The notes: generated by a model from the letters alone, not told the origin. A stretch of DNA of 64,000 bases from an uncultured Clostridia bacterium (GCA_944390285.1 CALXPN010000006.1:1-64000); one strand, 5' to 3'. Counted from the first letter of the stretch, positions 47,820 to 58,360 are shown. Program-made: numbers and translations.

Positions 47820-49004
47820 CTATTTATCTTGAAGTGCTTCTATTCCTGGTAGTTTTTTTCCTTCTAAAAACTCAAGTGATGCTCCACCACCTGTTGAGAT
47901 ATGTGTAAATTTATCTGCAAGTCCTGCTTTTTCAACAGCAGCAGCTGAATCTCCACCACCAATTATTTTTACTGCATCAACATCAGCAAGTATTTTTGCT
48001 ATACTATTTGTTCCAATAGCAAATTGATCAAATTCAAACAAACCTAAAGGTCCATTCCATACTACTGTTTTTGCTTTTTTTAATTCTTCTGAATATAATT
48101 TTATTGTTTCTTCTCCTATATCAAAACCTTCCCAGCCTTCTGGAATCTCTGTAAACTTTACAGTTTTACTTTCTGTATTTGGTTCAAATTCTTTTCCAAC
48201 TTTTGTATCAACTGGTAGCATGAATTTAACTCCTTTAGATTTAGCATCATTCATTAATTCTTTTGCTAAATCTAATTTATCTAATTCACAAATTGAATTT
48301 CCAACTTCATATCCCATTGATTTGAAAAATGTATAAGCCATAGCTCCACCTATCATTAACACATCAACTTTTTCAAGTAATGCTTTAATAACACCTATTT
48401 TATCTGAAACTTTTTTACCACCAAGTATTGCCATAAATGGTCTTTCTGGATTTTCTAAGGCTGTTCCTAAGAAATTTAATTCTTTTTCAATTAAAAATCC
48501 AGAAACTGCTGGTAAATAACTTGCAACACCTGTTGTTGAACTATGAGCTCTATGGGCTGTACCAAATGCATCATTAACATATATTTCTGCTAAAGATGCA
48601 AATTCTTTTGATAAATTTTCATCATTTTTTTCTTCCCCTGGTTCAAATCTAACATTTTCAAGAAGCATTACTTCGCCTTCTTTTAAATTTGCTGCTAAAT
48701 TTTTAGCATCTTCTCCTACAACATCTTTTGCAAGTTTAACTTCTTTTCCTAATAACTTTGAAAGTTCTTCTGCAACAATATTCAAAGAAAATTCAGGTTT
48801 AACCTCTCCTTTTGGTCTTCCCAAATGAGAACATAAAATTACTTTACAATTATTGTCTATTAAATATTTTATTGTAGGCAATGCTGCCACTATCCTTCTA
48901 TTATCTGTAATTTTTCTATTTTCATCATATGGAACATTAAAATCACATCTTACTAATACTTTTTTTCCTTTTATATCAATATCTCTTACAGTTTTCTTAT
49001 TCAT
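47820..49004 (-). CDS. pgk: Phosphoglycerate kinase
   Basis: Pgk makes ATP from 1,3-bisphosphoglycerate. [52 protein letters not shown], and the nucleotide loops [10 protein letters not shown] and [13 protein letters not shown] are present. A GTG at 49013 lies within the AAAGGGTGG ribosome binding site, so the ATG at 49004 (394 residues) is the start. It follows gap after a hairpin. Confidence 0.98.
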   Translation of the reverse strand: MNKKTVRDIDIKGKKVLVRCDFNVPYDENRKITDNRRIVAALPTIKYLIDNNCKVILCSHLGRPKGEVKPEFSLNIVAEELSKLLGKEVKLAKDVVGEDAKNLAANLKEGEVMLLENVRFEPGEEKNDENLSKEFASLAEIYVNDAFGTAHRAHSSTTGVASYLPAVSGFLIEKELNFLGTALENPERPFMAILGGKKVSDKIGVIKALLEKVDVLMIGGAMAYTFFKSMGYEVGNSICELDKLDLAKELMNDAKSKGVKFMLPVDTKVGKEFEPNTESKTVKFTEIPEGWEGFDIGEETIKLYSEELKKAKTVVWNGPLGLFEFDQFAIGTNSIAKILADVDAVKIIGGGDSAAAVEKAGLADKFTHISTGGGASLEFLEGKKLPGIEALQDK

Positions 49005-49061
49005 TTTTGCCACCCTTTCTTATTTTGTTTAATTTTATATAAGCCAAATATAAAATTATAT

Positions 49062-49107
49062 AAAAGAGCTAGCAATAAAAGGTCCGACCTCCACCACTAG
49101 CTCTTTT
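49062..49107 (-). terminator. Hairpin between gap and pgk
   Basis: Arms AAAAGAGCTAG and CTAGCTCTTTT (49062-49072 with 49097-49107) form a perfect 11-base stem. The loop contains an inner AGGTC/GACCT stem. It may end or partly attenuate gap transcription before pgk; T's on the minus-strand side are few. Confidence 0.7.
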
Positions 49108-49129
49108 GTATATTATAAATTATATTTAA

Positions 49130-50146
49130 TTAATTTAATTCTGCAAAATATTTGATTGTTCTAACCATTTGGCTTGTATATGAATTTTCATTATCATACC
49201 AAGCAACAACTTGAACTTGATATAATCCTTCATCTATTTTAGCAACCATTGTTTGTGTTGCATCAAATAATGAACCATTTGTAATTCCTATAATATCTGA
49301 AGAAACTAATGGTTCTTCTGTATATCCAAAAGATGCACTAGATTCAGCTTTCATTGCTGCATTTACTGAATCTACTGTTATATCATTTCCTTTAACTACT
49401 GCAACAAGTATTGTTGTAGAACCTGTTGGAACTGGAACTCTTTGTGCAGAACCTATTAATTTTCCATTTAATTCTGGAATAACTAATCCTATTGCTTTAG
49501 CTGCTCCTGTTGAATTTGGAACAATATTTACAGCAGCTGCTCTTGCTCTTCTTAAATCATTTTTTCTATGTGGTCCATCAAGAACCATTTGATCTCCTGT
49601 ATAAGCATGAACTGTTGTCATAATTCCAGATTGAATTGGTGCATAATCATTTAATGCTTTAGCCATTGGTGCTAAACAGTTTGTTGTGCAAGAAGCTGCT
49701 GATATAACTGTATCTTCTGGTTTTAATATTCCTTCATTTACACCAAATACAACTGTTGGTAAATCATTTCCAGCTGGTGCAGAAATAACAACTTTTTTAG
49801 CTCCTGCTTTAATATGAGCTGAAGCTTTTTCTTTTGATGTATAAAATCCTGTACATTCAAGAACAACATCTACTCCAAGTTCTCCCCAAGGTAAATTTGC
49901 TGCATCTTTTTCTGCATATATTTTAATAGTTTCTCCATCAACTGTAATAGAATCTTCCCCAGCTACTACAGTATCTGCTTTTTCATATCTTTTTTGTGCT
50001 GAATCATATTTTAATAGATGTGCTAACATTTTAGGACTTGTCAAATCGTTTATTGCTACGATTTCATATCCTTCTGCTCCAAACATTTGTCTAAATGCAA
50101 GACGTCCAATACGTCCAAAACCATTTATAGCTACTCTTACTGACAT
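49130..50146 (-). CDS. gap: Glyceraldehyde-3-phosphate dehydrogenase, type I
   Basis: Gap oxidises glyceraldehyde 3-phosphate with [12 protein letters not shown], the catalytic [12 protein letters not shown]ys, [19 protein letters not shown] and WYDNENSYT are all present. 338 residues is standard. A consensus promoter and a palindrome lie upstream, so it opens the gap-pgk-Nudix-tpiA-gpmI cluster. TGGAGGA precedes the ATG. Confidence 0.98.
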   Translation of the reverse strand: MSVRVAINGFGRIGRLAFRQMFGAEGYEIVAINDLTSPKMLAHLLKYDSAQKRYEKADTVVAGEDSITVDGETIKIYAEKDAANLPWGELGVDVVLECTGFYTSKEKASAHIKAGAKKVVISAPAGNDLPTVVFGVNEGILKPEDTVISAASCTTNCLAPMAKALNDYAPIQSGIMTTVHAYTGDQMVLDGPHRKNDLRRARAAAVNIVPNSTGAAKAIGLVIPELNGKLIGSAQRVPVPTGSTTILVAVVKGNDITVDSVNAAMKAESSASFGYTEEPLVSSDIIGITNGSLFDATQTMVAKIDEGLYQVQVVAWYDNENSYTSQMVRTIKYFAELN

Positions 50147-50167
50147 AATACAAATTCCTCCAATCTT

Positions 50168-50193
50168 GATACTTAAATTATATTTTAAGTATC
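50168..50193 (-). promoter_or_regulatory. Inverted repeat in the gap leader
   Basis: GATACTTAAA and TTTAAGTATC form a perfect ten-base inverted repeat with a six-base centre. It sits between the promoter and the ribosome binding site of gap. It could be an operator or an mRNA-stabilising hairpin. Confidence 0.5.
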
Positions 50194-50226
50194 TTTTATA
50201 TATTTTAGCCTTTTTTGACCAAAACT

Positions 50227-50255
50227 ATTCTATACTATATTAAAGGTTTTTTCAA
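50227..50255 (-). promoter_or_regulatory. SigA promoter of gap
   Basis: On the minus strand TTGAAA (50250-50255), a 17-base spacer and TAGAAT (50227-50232) predict a start near 50220. Confidence 0.7.
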
Positions 50256-50292
50256 GTCTTTTTTTAAAATTAATTACCTTATTATATATACA

Positions 50293-50325
50293 AAATGCCA
50301 CTAAAATGTCTTAATAGTGGCATTT
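50293..50325 (-). terminator. Terminator of the macroglobulin-like gene
   Basis: On the minus strand AAATGCCACTA and TAGTGGCATTT form a perfect 11-base stem (50293-50303 with 50315-50325) just after the stop codon. Confidence 0.7.
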
Positions 50326-50334
50326 CAATTATTA

Positions 50335-53300
50335 CTATTCTGTTATTGTTATCTGAACTGGTGCTAAAACACCTTGAATATCAGGATTATAATAGTCATA
50401 AGCAATTACTGCACCTGCTGTTACTACTTCTGGATATAAAGCTTTATAACTTATATTTAGTTTTACTTCCTTTTTATTTGTGAATTTTCTTAAATATAAA
50501 TTAATTTTTCCATAATTATATTCATATTTTTCTATTAATCCATTATGTGTAAGTAAAATCAAAGATTCTTCATTTACACTACAACCTTGTGGGATATTAA
50601 CTCTCACAATTCCATTTTCAATATAATCTCCAGAATTATTTACTACTGTAATAGTTTGGTCAATAGTATCATTTACTTTTGCAGTTTGAGTAATTGTTTG
50701 TTCTACAAGTATTTGCGGATATTCATTATTTAAATCTTCAGAATATGGTACATAATATTCTTTTACTATTTCATATATTAATTTTCCCTTTTCTAATCCT
50801 ATTTCGATTTTATTTTCATTTTCTATATTATCAAATTCTAATTCATATATATCTAATGCATTTTCAGCTATATCTATACTCTTTTCCTCTCCATTTACAT
50901 TTACAGTTAATTTTTGTTTTGATATATCATTATCTTCATTATACATATTTATAGCTTTTAATGCTAAAATTGTTGATTGAGTTGTTCCCCATGTTCCATT
51001 AGCTTTTCTAGAAGTTAATAAATAATTTACAAGTTGATCATTAGTTTTATTATTTTCATTTGTTTTACTTAAAACCATAGAGAAAAGTGCTGTTGTTTGT
51101 ATATTCTGATACTTTCCTCTTGAGCCATAATAATCACTTATATTTGATTTTAAATATGCTGTATCAGTATCTTCATTGATTTCTTCATTTAACTGTTTTA
51201 TTACATCTTTTGTACTGTCATTATCTGTATTTGCAAACACATTTGCAATTAAGGCTAATGTGTAAGCATCTTTAGCATCATCTAATTTATCCTCTAAATA
51301 ATTTATAGATTTTTCAAGTCTTTTATCTTCTGGAGCAACTTCTGATAAAGCCCATGTAATATATGCATTCATTGCTAAATCATCAACATTTTCTGCTCCA
51401 CCTATATATGTAGAATTAATATCATCAAAAGAACCATTAGATTTTTGTTTACTAAACAAATAATCTTGCATATCTTGCAGAATATTTTCGTCTATAGTAT
51501 AAACATCAGATATTTCATCCATTTCCATTAATCCAAATGCAGTTATTACTGGTTCTGCTGGAGAATGTCCATATAATGAATATCCTCCCTTTTCATCTTT
51601 AACTTCATATGTCAATAATTTCTGATATCCTTTTTGTATATAATTTAAAGCCTTTGATTTTAAATCTTGATTATCTATATTATTTTTTTCTAAATATTTT
51701 AATACCAAAACATCTGGATATAATGATGCTGATGTTTGTTCAAAACATCCTGAAGGTAATTTAAGCATTTCTTCTATTCCTTCAACTGCCTGAAGTATTG
51801 GAGCAGGATATAATTTTACCTTTATTTTCTTTGTTTTATCAATCGCATTCTCATTAAAAATCATATCTTGAGAATAATTATCTGTTATTGTTCCAGTTAA
51901 AGCAATTTCTTCCTTCTCGAACCCATTTATATCAACATTAAATGTTCTTTCAACAATATCTGTGAGTTCTCCTGATGTAGATTCAATTCTTAATGTGTTA
52001 TTTCCCTCTTTTATAATTTCTAATGGTACATATACCATTGTTGTAGAATTTGCTGAAACATTTACAGCTTTGTTATATTCTCCAATATTACACCAATCAT
52101 TGCTTTTTACATTTAAATTAATAGTCATATCATTTTCAGTATAATTATATAAAGTTACAGGTATTTGTAGTTTATCTGTTACAACTGAATTTTGTGGTAA
52201 TGAAAAATCTACAAAAAATTCTTTAAATACTTTAAATGAACTTGTAGCAGAACCTATTTCTCCATCTTTTGTATTTCCAATTGTTTGAATATTCCAAGTT
52301 GTTATATTATCACTTATTTCTAAAGAAGTTTCTGCTTCTCCATTTTGTGTTACTAATTCAGGTATAAAAGCTAAGCTCTCTAAAAACACATTTCTTACAT
52401 TTTCTTCTGTTTTTATATCTTTTTCTATTTCTTGAAGTTCTGAAGTAGTATCTTCATTTTGTGATGAACTATCTTCAAATATTATATTTTCTTCATTTGC
52501 TGAAGTTACTGATTGTGCAAAATTCTCTATAATAGAACTACCACTAGAAGTTCCTGTAGAATCTGTTGCAGACTCGAACATAGTTCCTGCACTTATATCA
52601 GTTGCTTTTGAAGATGTACTTGGTACTATATCATCTGCAGTTTCAAACATGATTTCTGGCTCACTTCCATATCTATAATTATTTCTATTATAAAAATTTT
52701 TATTCTCAGAAATATTTGATATCATATATATTCCTACAATTATTACAAGCATTAATATCATTCCGAATATTATACCAATGACATCTATATTAGATGCATT
52801 CAATATAATTTTTCCATTTTGAATATTAATTTTTGGTTTTTTTATAATAATTTTTGTTAGTATTAAATAAAGTACAAGAAGTATAAAGAACGCTAAACTA
52901 GCACTTAAAACTTCTGCCAATATTACAAATGCTATCCAAAATATAATTCCTCTTATTATACTTTCAGAAATGGATTTTAATATATTTTCTATTTTAGATA
53001 ATTTATTATTTTTTGACTTTCTTTTTAATATAACATTTATAACAATTGCAAATAAAATTAATATAATAAATCCAATAAATTGTAATAGTGTAATTGAATC
53101 ATTTGAAAATTCTAAAATAAATGCTATAAACATTGCTATAAAGAATATTAAAGGTACTAAGAAAATGTCTTTTGCCATATTATATATATATTCTTTTTGT
53201 CTATATAAGAATAATGTATATATTATTATTGCAATTACTAAATTTATAATTACACTTATAAAAATAGACTGAGTATAATCTACAAAAACATTTATAAAAT

Positions 53301-55320
53301 AAACTAATAATAAAGCTAATATAAATAAAACATTTATTACCGCAATAAAACATTCTTTTATTCTATTTGATTTAATAAAACAATATAAGCACATTACTAC
53401 AAGCACAATTATTGCAACTATAACTGCTTTTTCCAAATATTCATAATTATCATTTTGGTATGTATTTGATATTATATTAATATCTTCTGAATCTTGATTT
53501 AATAAAACAGAATTTAATTTCAAATCCGAAGATTCATCTAAAACTTCTGCATATAAATCTGCTGCTGTAATATTGTCAGTAAGTTCTATGTCTTGAAGAG
53601 CAAGTTTTATATTGTCTATTGATAAATCATTATCTGCTAAATTTAAAACTGCTTCATCTAATATGCTAACCAATAATGCACTATCTACAGCCTGTCCTTC
53701 TTGATTTGTAGTATCAAATTTAATATTTAAATTCTCTCCTGGACTATATTCTTTTTTGTCTGTTTCTATATTTATATTTAATGATTTATTTGGTTTTATA
53801 AAAATTGTTCTTTTTTGATATCTATTTGAAGATTCATCATTTGCCGTATATATATCTATTATTCCTGATATGTCATCTAAATTAAATTCAAAATCATTAC
53901 TATCTGATGAATATATTTTTAATAATTCTTTATTCTTAAATACATAAATTGTATATGCATTTTTATCTAATGTTGACTCTAAAGACACTTTTATATCATC
54001 ACCAGCATTATATTTTATTTTATCTGTTTTTATATAAACTCCATTTGAAGATGAATCAAGAGAAATTTCTTTATTTACTTTATTTGAATTCATATCTTCT
54101 GATGAAATCTCAGCTATCATTCCTTCATTAGATTCATTTGGTGTTAATGTAAATACGCCTATACCATTTTCGTCTGATATAACTTGTTTTGATATTTTTC
54201 CTAATCTTATAGTAGAATATGTCTTTACAGGCTCACCTGATGCAGTTTTTGTAATAACATATATATCATTTTGTAATCCTTCAGCTATTTGGCCATATTC
54301 CGGTAATAATTCTATTTCAAAAACATCTGTACCACAATAAACTTGTTTACTTGCCTCCACTGCATAATTAGAAGTGTCTATTATTTCAAATTCTAAATTT
54401 AAAGCACCTTCTTCTTTTATCTCATATGTTGTATTAAAATTTCCATTCGTATCTGTTATACCAATTATTTCTTCACCATTTATAGTTCCTTTTACATCAG
54501 CATTTACAACAGGTTCTCCAAAGAAATATTTTGAAGAAATTGTAATTTGAGAAGTCTCTCCTATAACATAACTTTCTTTATCTGTAGAGATTGTTGCTTC
54601 GAATTGTGGAGTTATATATGGATTTACTGTAAATGTTTTATTTACTTCTTGTACATCTGTTTTTATACTTAACTTATATGTACCACTATTTACTTCATCT
54701 GCTAAAGCAAATTTTCCATAAACTATTCCATATTCAGAAGTTTCTGTATTTTGAGAATATACTTTATTATCATTTCCATCATATATTTCTATTGTAACTT
54801 TTTGTTTTGCTGGTTTATAATTTTTATTAGATAATATTAAAGCTCTATAATTTAATTCATCTCCAGGTTTGTATATTCCTTTATCTAGAGAAATATTTAT
54901 ATTAGATAAATTATCTTTTACAATATTTATAGGTATTTCGGTTTTTTCTCTATAAATACCTGAAGTTGCAATAATTTGCAGATTATAATTGCCTGTTTCT
55001 ATATTCTCTGGCATTTCTAATGATACTGCACCTTTTTGCCCCTTTTCTATTTCAGAAACTGTTTTTGCGCCTTTTACTTTTTTACCATCATTATTATATA
55101 ATTGTAGCTTTATTTTACTATTAATCAATTTACCATCTTTATCAACTACATCTACTAAAACATCTATATTAGAATTATTATAATATATAGAATTTGCTTG
55201 TGTATATATGTTTAAATTTCCTTTCGTAAAAAAAGAAATAAGACAATATGCTTCAAATATTATAATTATTGCTATAATAGATAACAATATTATTTTCCAT
55301 TTATTTCTTGATATTTTCAT
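50335..55320 (-). CDS. Alpha-2-macroglobulin-like protein with internal eight-helix membrane domain
   Basis: This 1661-residue protein begins with one membrane helix (about 9-28) and macroglobulin-type beta domains, the second part including DKGIYKPGDELNYRALILS (MG2-like). About eight helices occupy residues 627-870. A Ser/Glu linker follows, then the macroglobulin core NITTWNIQTIGNTKDGEIGSA and a thioester-type motif PSGCFEQTSAS (Cys1192) in a helical TED domain. An immunoglobulin-like C terminus closes it. Known bacterial macroglobulins are periplasmic or surface protease traps; a membrane block in the middle is unusual. The even number of helices keeps both halves outside. A TTG at 55335 is rejected in favour of the ATG at 55320. 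No pbpC is adjacent. Confidence 0.9.
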   Translation of the reverse strand: MKISRNKWKIILLSIIAIIIIFEAYCLISFFTKGNLNIYTQANSIYYNNSNIDVLVDVVDKDGKLINSKIKLQLYNNDGKKVKGAKTVSEIEKGQKGAVSLEMPENIETGNYNLQIIATSGIYREKTEIPINIVKDNLSNINISLDKGIYKPGDELNYRALILSNKNYKPAKQKVTIEIYDGNDNKVYSQNTETSEYGIVYGKFALADEVNSGTYKLSIKTDVQEVNKTFTVNPYITPQFEATISTDKESYVIGETSQITISSKYFFGEPVVNADVKGTINGEEIIGITDTNGNFNTTYEIKEEGALNLEFEIIDTSNYAVEASKQVYCGTDVFEIELLPEYGQIAEGLQNDIYVITKTASGEPVKTYSTIRLGKISKQVISDENGIGVFTLTPNESNEGMIAEISSEDMNSNKVNKEISLDSSSNGVYIKTDKIKYNAGDDIKVSLESTLDKNAYTIYVFKNKELLKIYSSDSNDFEFNLDDISGIIDIYTANDESSNRYQKRTIFIKPNKSLNINIETDKKEYSPGENLNIKFDTTNQEGQAVDSALLVSILDEAVLNLADNDLSIDNIKLALQDIELTDNITAADLYAEVLDESSDLKLNSVLLNQDSEDINIISNTYQNDNYEYLEKAVIVAIIVLVVMCLYCFIKSNRIKECFIAVINVLFILALLLVYFINVFVDYTQSIFISVIINLVIAIIIYTLFLYRQKEYIYNMAKDIFLVPLIFFIAMFIAFILEFSNDSITLLQFIGFIILILFAIVINVILKRKSKNNKLSKIENILKSISESIIRGIIFWIAFVILAEVLSASLAFFILLVLYLILTKIIIKKPKINIQNGKIILNASNIDVIGIIFGMILMLVIIVGIYMISNISENKNFYNRNNYRYGSEPEIMFETADDIVPSTSSKATDISAGTMFESATDSTGTSSGSSIIENFAQSVTSANEENIIFEDSSSQNEDTTSELQEIEKDIKTEENVRNVFLESLAFIPELVTQNGEAETSLEISDNITTWNIQTIGNTKDGEIGSATSSFKVFKEFFVDFSLPQNSVVTDKLQIPVTLYNYTENDMTINLNVKSNDWCNIGEYNKAVNVSANSTTMVYVPLEIIKEGNNTLRIESTSGELTDIVERTFNVDINGFEKEEIALTGTITDNYSQDMIFNENAIDKTKKIKVKLYPAPILQAVEGIEEMLKLPSGCFEQTSASLYPDVLVLKYLEKNNIDNQDLKSKALNYIQKGYQKLLTYEVKDEKGGYSLYGHSPAEPVITAFGLMEMDEISDVYTIDENILQDMQDYLFSKQKSNGSFDDINSTYIGGAENVDDLAMNAYITWALSEVAPEDKRLEKSINYLEDKLDDAKDAYTLALIANVFANTDNDSTKDVIKQLNEEINEDTDTAYLKSNISDYYGSRGKYQNIQTTALFSMVLSKTNENNKTNDQLVNYLLTSRKANGTWGTTQSTILALKAINMYNEDNDISKQKLTVNVNGEEKSIDIAENALDIYELEFDNIENENKIEIGLEKGKLIYEIVKEYYVPYSEDLNNEYPQILVEQTITQTAKVNDTIDQTITVVNNSGDYIENGIVRVNIPQGCSVNEESLILLTHNGLIEKYEYNYGKINLYLRKFTNKKEVKLNISYKALYPEVVTAGAVIAYDYYNPDIQGVLAPVQITITE

Positions 55321-55362
55321 TTGTATAACCCCCAAAAAATTTTTACATTATCTTATACGCGC

Positions 55363-55394
55363 AAAAAGCTTATGTATTTATCTACATAAGCTCT
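55363..55394 (-). terminator. Terminator of the 90-residue protein gene
   Basis: AGCTTATGTA (55367-55376) pairs perfectly with TACATAAGCT (55383-55392); on the minus strand U's follow. Confidence 0.8.
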
Positions 55395-55400
55395 TTATTA

Positions 55401-55673
55401 TTAATTATTATCATTATTTTTTTTATTTTTTATCCAACCAAATAAATTGATTTCTTTAAAGAAAAAGTCATGTAATTCTGGAAACTTAATTTCTTGAAAT
55501 AAAAAATCATGAACTTCAGTTAAAACTTTTTCTTCTTTTGGTGTTAATTCTAGAACAATAGGTTTGTTCCAATCTATTTCTTTAAATAAAACTTTTTTTA
55601 ATTTTCCCCATATTCCAACTACTGCTGGTAGATTTCCCGTTTCAGATGTTTCTGTTAATTTATACTCTTTCAT
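55401..55673 (-). CDS. Hypothetical 90-residue protein with F-[KQ]-E-I repeats
   Basis: I do not recognise this soluble protein. It has three short copies of a phenylalanine-rich motif: LFKEIDW, LFQEIKF and FFKEINLF, two of them preceded by HDF. A strong AAGGAGGAGAG ribosome binding site and its own terminator indicate a real gene. It lies between mtaB (upstream) and the macroglobulin gene. No signal peptide is visible. Confidence 0.65.
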   Translation of the reverse strand: MKEYKLTETSETGNLPAVVGIWGKLKKVLFKEIDWNKPIVLELTPKEEKVLTEVHDFLFQEIKFPELHDFFFKEINLFGWIKNKKNNDNN

Positions 55674-55792
55674 TAGCTCTCCTCCTTAGTATAAAACATA
55701 CCTTATGATATTTATACTATAAGAAGCTTTATAATTCAATATCTTTTAAATTAAATTTATATTAAATTTTAATTACCAAATTATTACATTAA

Positions 55793-57034
55793 TTACTTAA
55801 TAATTTCTGCTATTAATGATAATTTTTCTGATTTTTTAACTGTTACTTTTTGTATTTTATTACATAAATTTTCATCTGATTTCACTTTTACCACAAGATA
55901 ATTAGAAGTATGTCCTTTATAATATCCTTCTTCATCTTTTTCTTCAAATAAAACTTCTACAGATTTATTTATATAAGTATTTAAATATTCATTTTCATTT
56001 TTATCAGATAATTCTAATAATTTTTTACTTCTTTCTTCTTTTATTTTACTCGAAACTTGATCTTTCATCAAAGAAGCTTTTGTACCCCTTCTTTTTGAAT
56101 ACTTAAAAATATGCATTTTGTAAAATTTTATTTTATTTAAAAAATTGTATGTAATTTCAAATTCTTCGTTTGTTTCTCCCGGAAATCCTACAATTATATC
56201 TGTTGTTAAAATAAGATCATCATAAGCTTTCCTTAATTTATTTACTATTTCCTCAAATTGTTCTGCAGAATATCTTCTATTCATTCTTTCTAGTGTTTGA
56301 CTACAACCACTTTGAAGTGACAAATGAAAATGATGACATATTTTTTCCAGTTTTATTAATCTTTTTATAAATTCATCTGTTATTAATAATGGTTCTATGG
56401 AACCAAGCCTTATTCTTTTTATTTTTTTTATGTTATTTATCTTTTCTAACAAATCTATGAGTTCAAATTTTTCTTTGAAATCCTTTCCATATGATGCAAC
56501 ATGTATTCCTGTTATAACTACCTCTTTTATACCTTTTTCTGAAATTTCTTCTATTTCTTTTATAATACTTTCTGGTTTTCTGCTTCTAACTCTTCCTCTT
56601 GCATATGGTATAATACAATATGAACAAAATCTATCACAACCATCTTGTACTTTTATGACTGCTCTTGTTTTTTCAGTATATGTAACACTTCCAAAATCTC
56701 CATAATTTTTGTTTTGCATTACATCGTCAATTTTATTTTCTTTTTTTAAATTTTCTGTATAATTTTCAATATATTCTAATATATGTATTTTTTCATTTGT
56801 TCCCAATACCAAATCAATTTCTGGTATTTCTTCTAATTCTTTTTTTGCAACTTGTGCATAGCATCCTACAGCTACAACTAATGCATTTTCATTATTTTTC
56901 TTTGCTTGTCTTAATATATGTCTTGATTTTCTATCAGACATATTAGTCACTGTGCAAGTATTTATAATATAAATATCTGATTTATCAGTAAAATCTACTA
57001 TTTTATATCCTGCATTTCTAAATAATTGTATCAT
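55793..57034 (-). CDS. mtaB: tRNA (t6A37) methylthiotransferase MtaB, N terminus frameshifted
   Basis: MtaB is a radical SAM enzyme making ms2t6A in tRNA. INTCTVTN, VVAVGCYAQ, the SAM motif DGCDRFCSYCIIPYARGR and a C-terminal TRAM domain are present. The family start ([TF]xGCKVNQYET, with a cluster-binding Cys) is missing from the frame but is encoded just upstream in another frame. Deleting one T from the run of seven (coding strand, 57075-57081) joins an ATG at 57110 (MNNILKNKVAF) to GCKVNQYETNGM and gives 438 residues, the normal size. The first in-frame ATG is thus not the true start. It is either an indel error or a recent defect. Confidence 0.92.
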   Translation of the reverse strand: MIQLFRNAGYKIVDFTDKSDIYIINTCTVTNMSDRKSRHILRQAKKNNENALVVAVGCYAQVAKKELEEIPEIDLVLGTNEKIHILEYIENYTENLKKENKIDDVMQNKNYGDFGSVTYTEKTRAVIKVQDGCDRFCSYCIIPYARGRVRSRKPESIIKEIEEISEKGIKEVVITGIHVASYGKDFKEKFELIDLLEKINNIKKIKRIRLGSIEPLLITDEFIKRLIKLEKICHHFHLSLQSGCSQTLERMNRRYSAEQFEEIVNKLRKAYDDLILTTDIIVGFPGETNEEFEITYNFLNKIKFYKMHIFKYSKRRGTKASLMKDQVSSKIKEERSKKLLELSDKNENEYLNTYINKSVEVLFEEKDEEGYYKGHTSNYLVVKVKSDENLCNKIQKVTVKKSEKLSLIAEIIK

Positions 57035-57140
57035 TCCATTTGTTTCATATTGATTTACTTTACATCCGAAGTGTAAAAAAAGCCACTTTATTTTTCAAAA
57101 TATTATTCATAATATAACTCTCTTTCATATCTTTAACTAT

Positions 57141-57172
57141 AAAATACTCACATTTATAAATGTGAGTATTTT
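57141..57172 (-). terminator. Terminator of the MreB-family gene
   Basis: A 32-base perfect palindrome, AAAATACTCACATTTA plus its complement, lies 25 bases after the stop. A/T-rich sequence continues on the minus strand. Confidence 0.75.
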
Positions 57173-57196
57173 AATTTAGTATGGTAAAAAATCTTA

Positions 57197-58192
57197 TTAT
57201 TTTCTCATTCTGTCCATGCTATCTAAATTGTCTAATGCTTTACCTGTTCCTTTTGCTACACAAGAAATAGCATCTTCTGCAATCATAACATTTATTCCTG
57301 TTTTGTCTTGTAATAACCTATCTAATCCATCTATCAAGCATCCTCCACCTGTCATATAAATTCCTTTATCACTGATATCTGCAGCAAGCTCTGGTGGTGT
57401 TTTTTCTAAAACAGCATGCACAGCATCAACAATAAGCATTGCTGGTTCTTCTAATGCTTCCATCATTTCACTAGAATAAATTGTTATAGTTTTTGGAAGT
57501 CCTGTTATTAAGTCTCTTCCTCTTACATCCATTTCCATATCCTGAATTTTTGGAAATACACATCCTATTTGTTGTTTTAATTCCTCTGCTGTTCTTTCTC
57601 CAATCATAACATTATGTCTTTTTTTTATATATTTTACTATATACTCATCAAATTTATCTCCAGCTACTTTTATAGATGAACTAACTACTGATCCACCAAG
57701 AGATATAACAGCAATATCTGTTGTTCCACCACCTATATCTACAATCATATTTCCAGATGGTTTTGAAATATCTATTCCTGCACCAATAGCAGCTGCTATT
57801 GGTTCTTCAATTAAATAAACTTTTCTTGCTCCAGCATTTGAAGCCGCATCTATTACAGCTTTTTTCTCCACTTCTGTAACTTGAGAAGGTATACAAATCA
57901 TTATTCTAGGTGCAAAAAAGAATCTTCCACAGATTTTACTTATAAAATATTTTAGCATTTTTTCTGTTACTGTATAATCTGAAATTACACCATCTCTTAA
58001 AGGACGTGTTGCGACAATATTTCCTGGAGTTCTTCCTAGCATTCTTCTAGCTTCATGCCCAACTGCTAGCACTTCACCTGTTACATTATTGACAGCAACA
58101 ACAGAAGGCTCTCTTAGAACAATGCCTTTCCCTTTCACATATGCAATTACAGTCGCAGTACCTAAATCTATTCCAATATCTTGTCCAAACAT
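57197..58192 (-). CDS. mreB: MreB-family actin-like cell-shape protein
   Basis: MreB/Mbl proteins form membrane-bound filaments guiding lateral wall synthesis. DIGIDLGTATVIAYVKGKGI (phosphate 1), GRTPGNIVATRPLRDGVI, EEPIAAAIGAG, DIGGGTTDIAVIS (phosphate 2) and MTGGGCLIDGL are present. An upstream ATG (58246) lacks a ribosome binding site, whereas AAAGGAGAG fits the ATG at 58192 (331 residues). No mreC/mreD follows. MreB and Mbl cannot be told apart here. Confidence 0.95.
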   Translation of the reverse strand: MFGQDIGIDLGTATVIAYVKGKGIVLREPSVVAVNNVTGEVLAVGHEARRMLGRTPGNIVATRPLRDGVISDYTVTEKMLKYFISKICGRFFFAPRIMICIPSQVTEVEKKAVIDAASNAGARKVYLIEEPIAAAIGAGIDISKPSGNMIVDIGGGTTDIAVISLGGSVVSSSIKVAGDKFDEYIVKYIKKRHNVMIGERTAEELKQQIGCVFPKIQDMEMDVRGRDLITGLPKTITIYSSEMMEALEEPAMLIVDAVHAVLEKTPPELAADISDKGIYMTGGGCLIDGLDRLLQDKTGINVMIAEDAISCVAKGTGKALDNLDSMDRMRK

Positions 58193-58331
58193 CAACACAA
58201 TCTCTCCTTTGAATTTCTCTAATGTAGAATTAATTTTGCCAAACATTACATTTGCATTACGATTATATTACATTTCTCTTTAAATATCAACCCTTTTTAT
58301 AATTAATTTATTAAAATTATATTAATTTTAT

Positions 58332-58360
58332 TTGTAATAAATCTAGCAATATGTTATAAT
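58332..58360 (+). promoter_or_regulatory. SigA promoter with extended -10 of the glycosyltransferase gene
   Basis: TTGTAA (58332-58337), a 17-base spacer and TGTTATAAT (TATAAT at 58355-58360) lie 40 bases upstream of the start. Confidence 0.65.
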
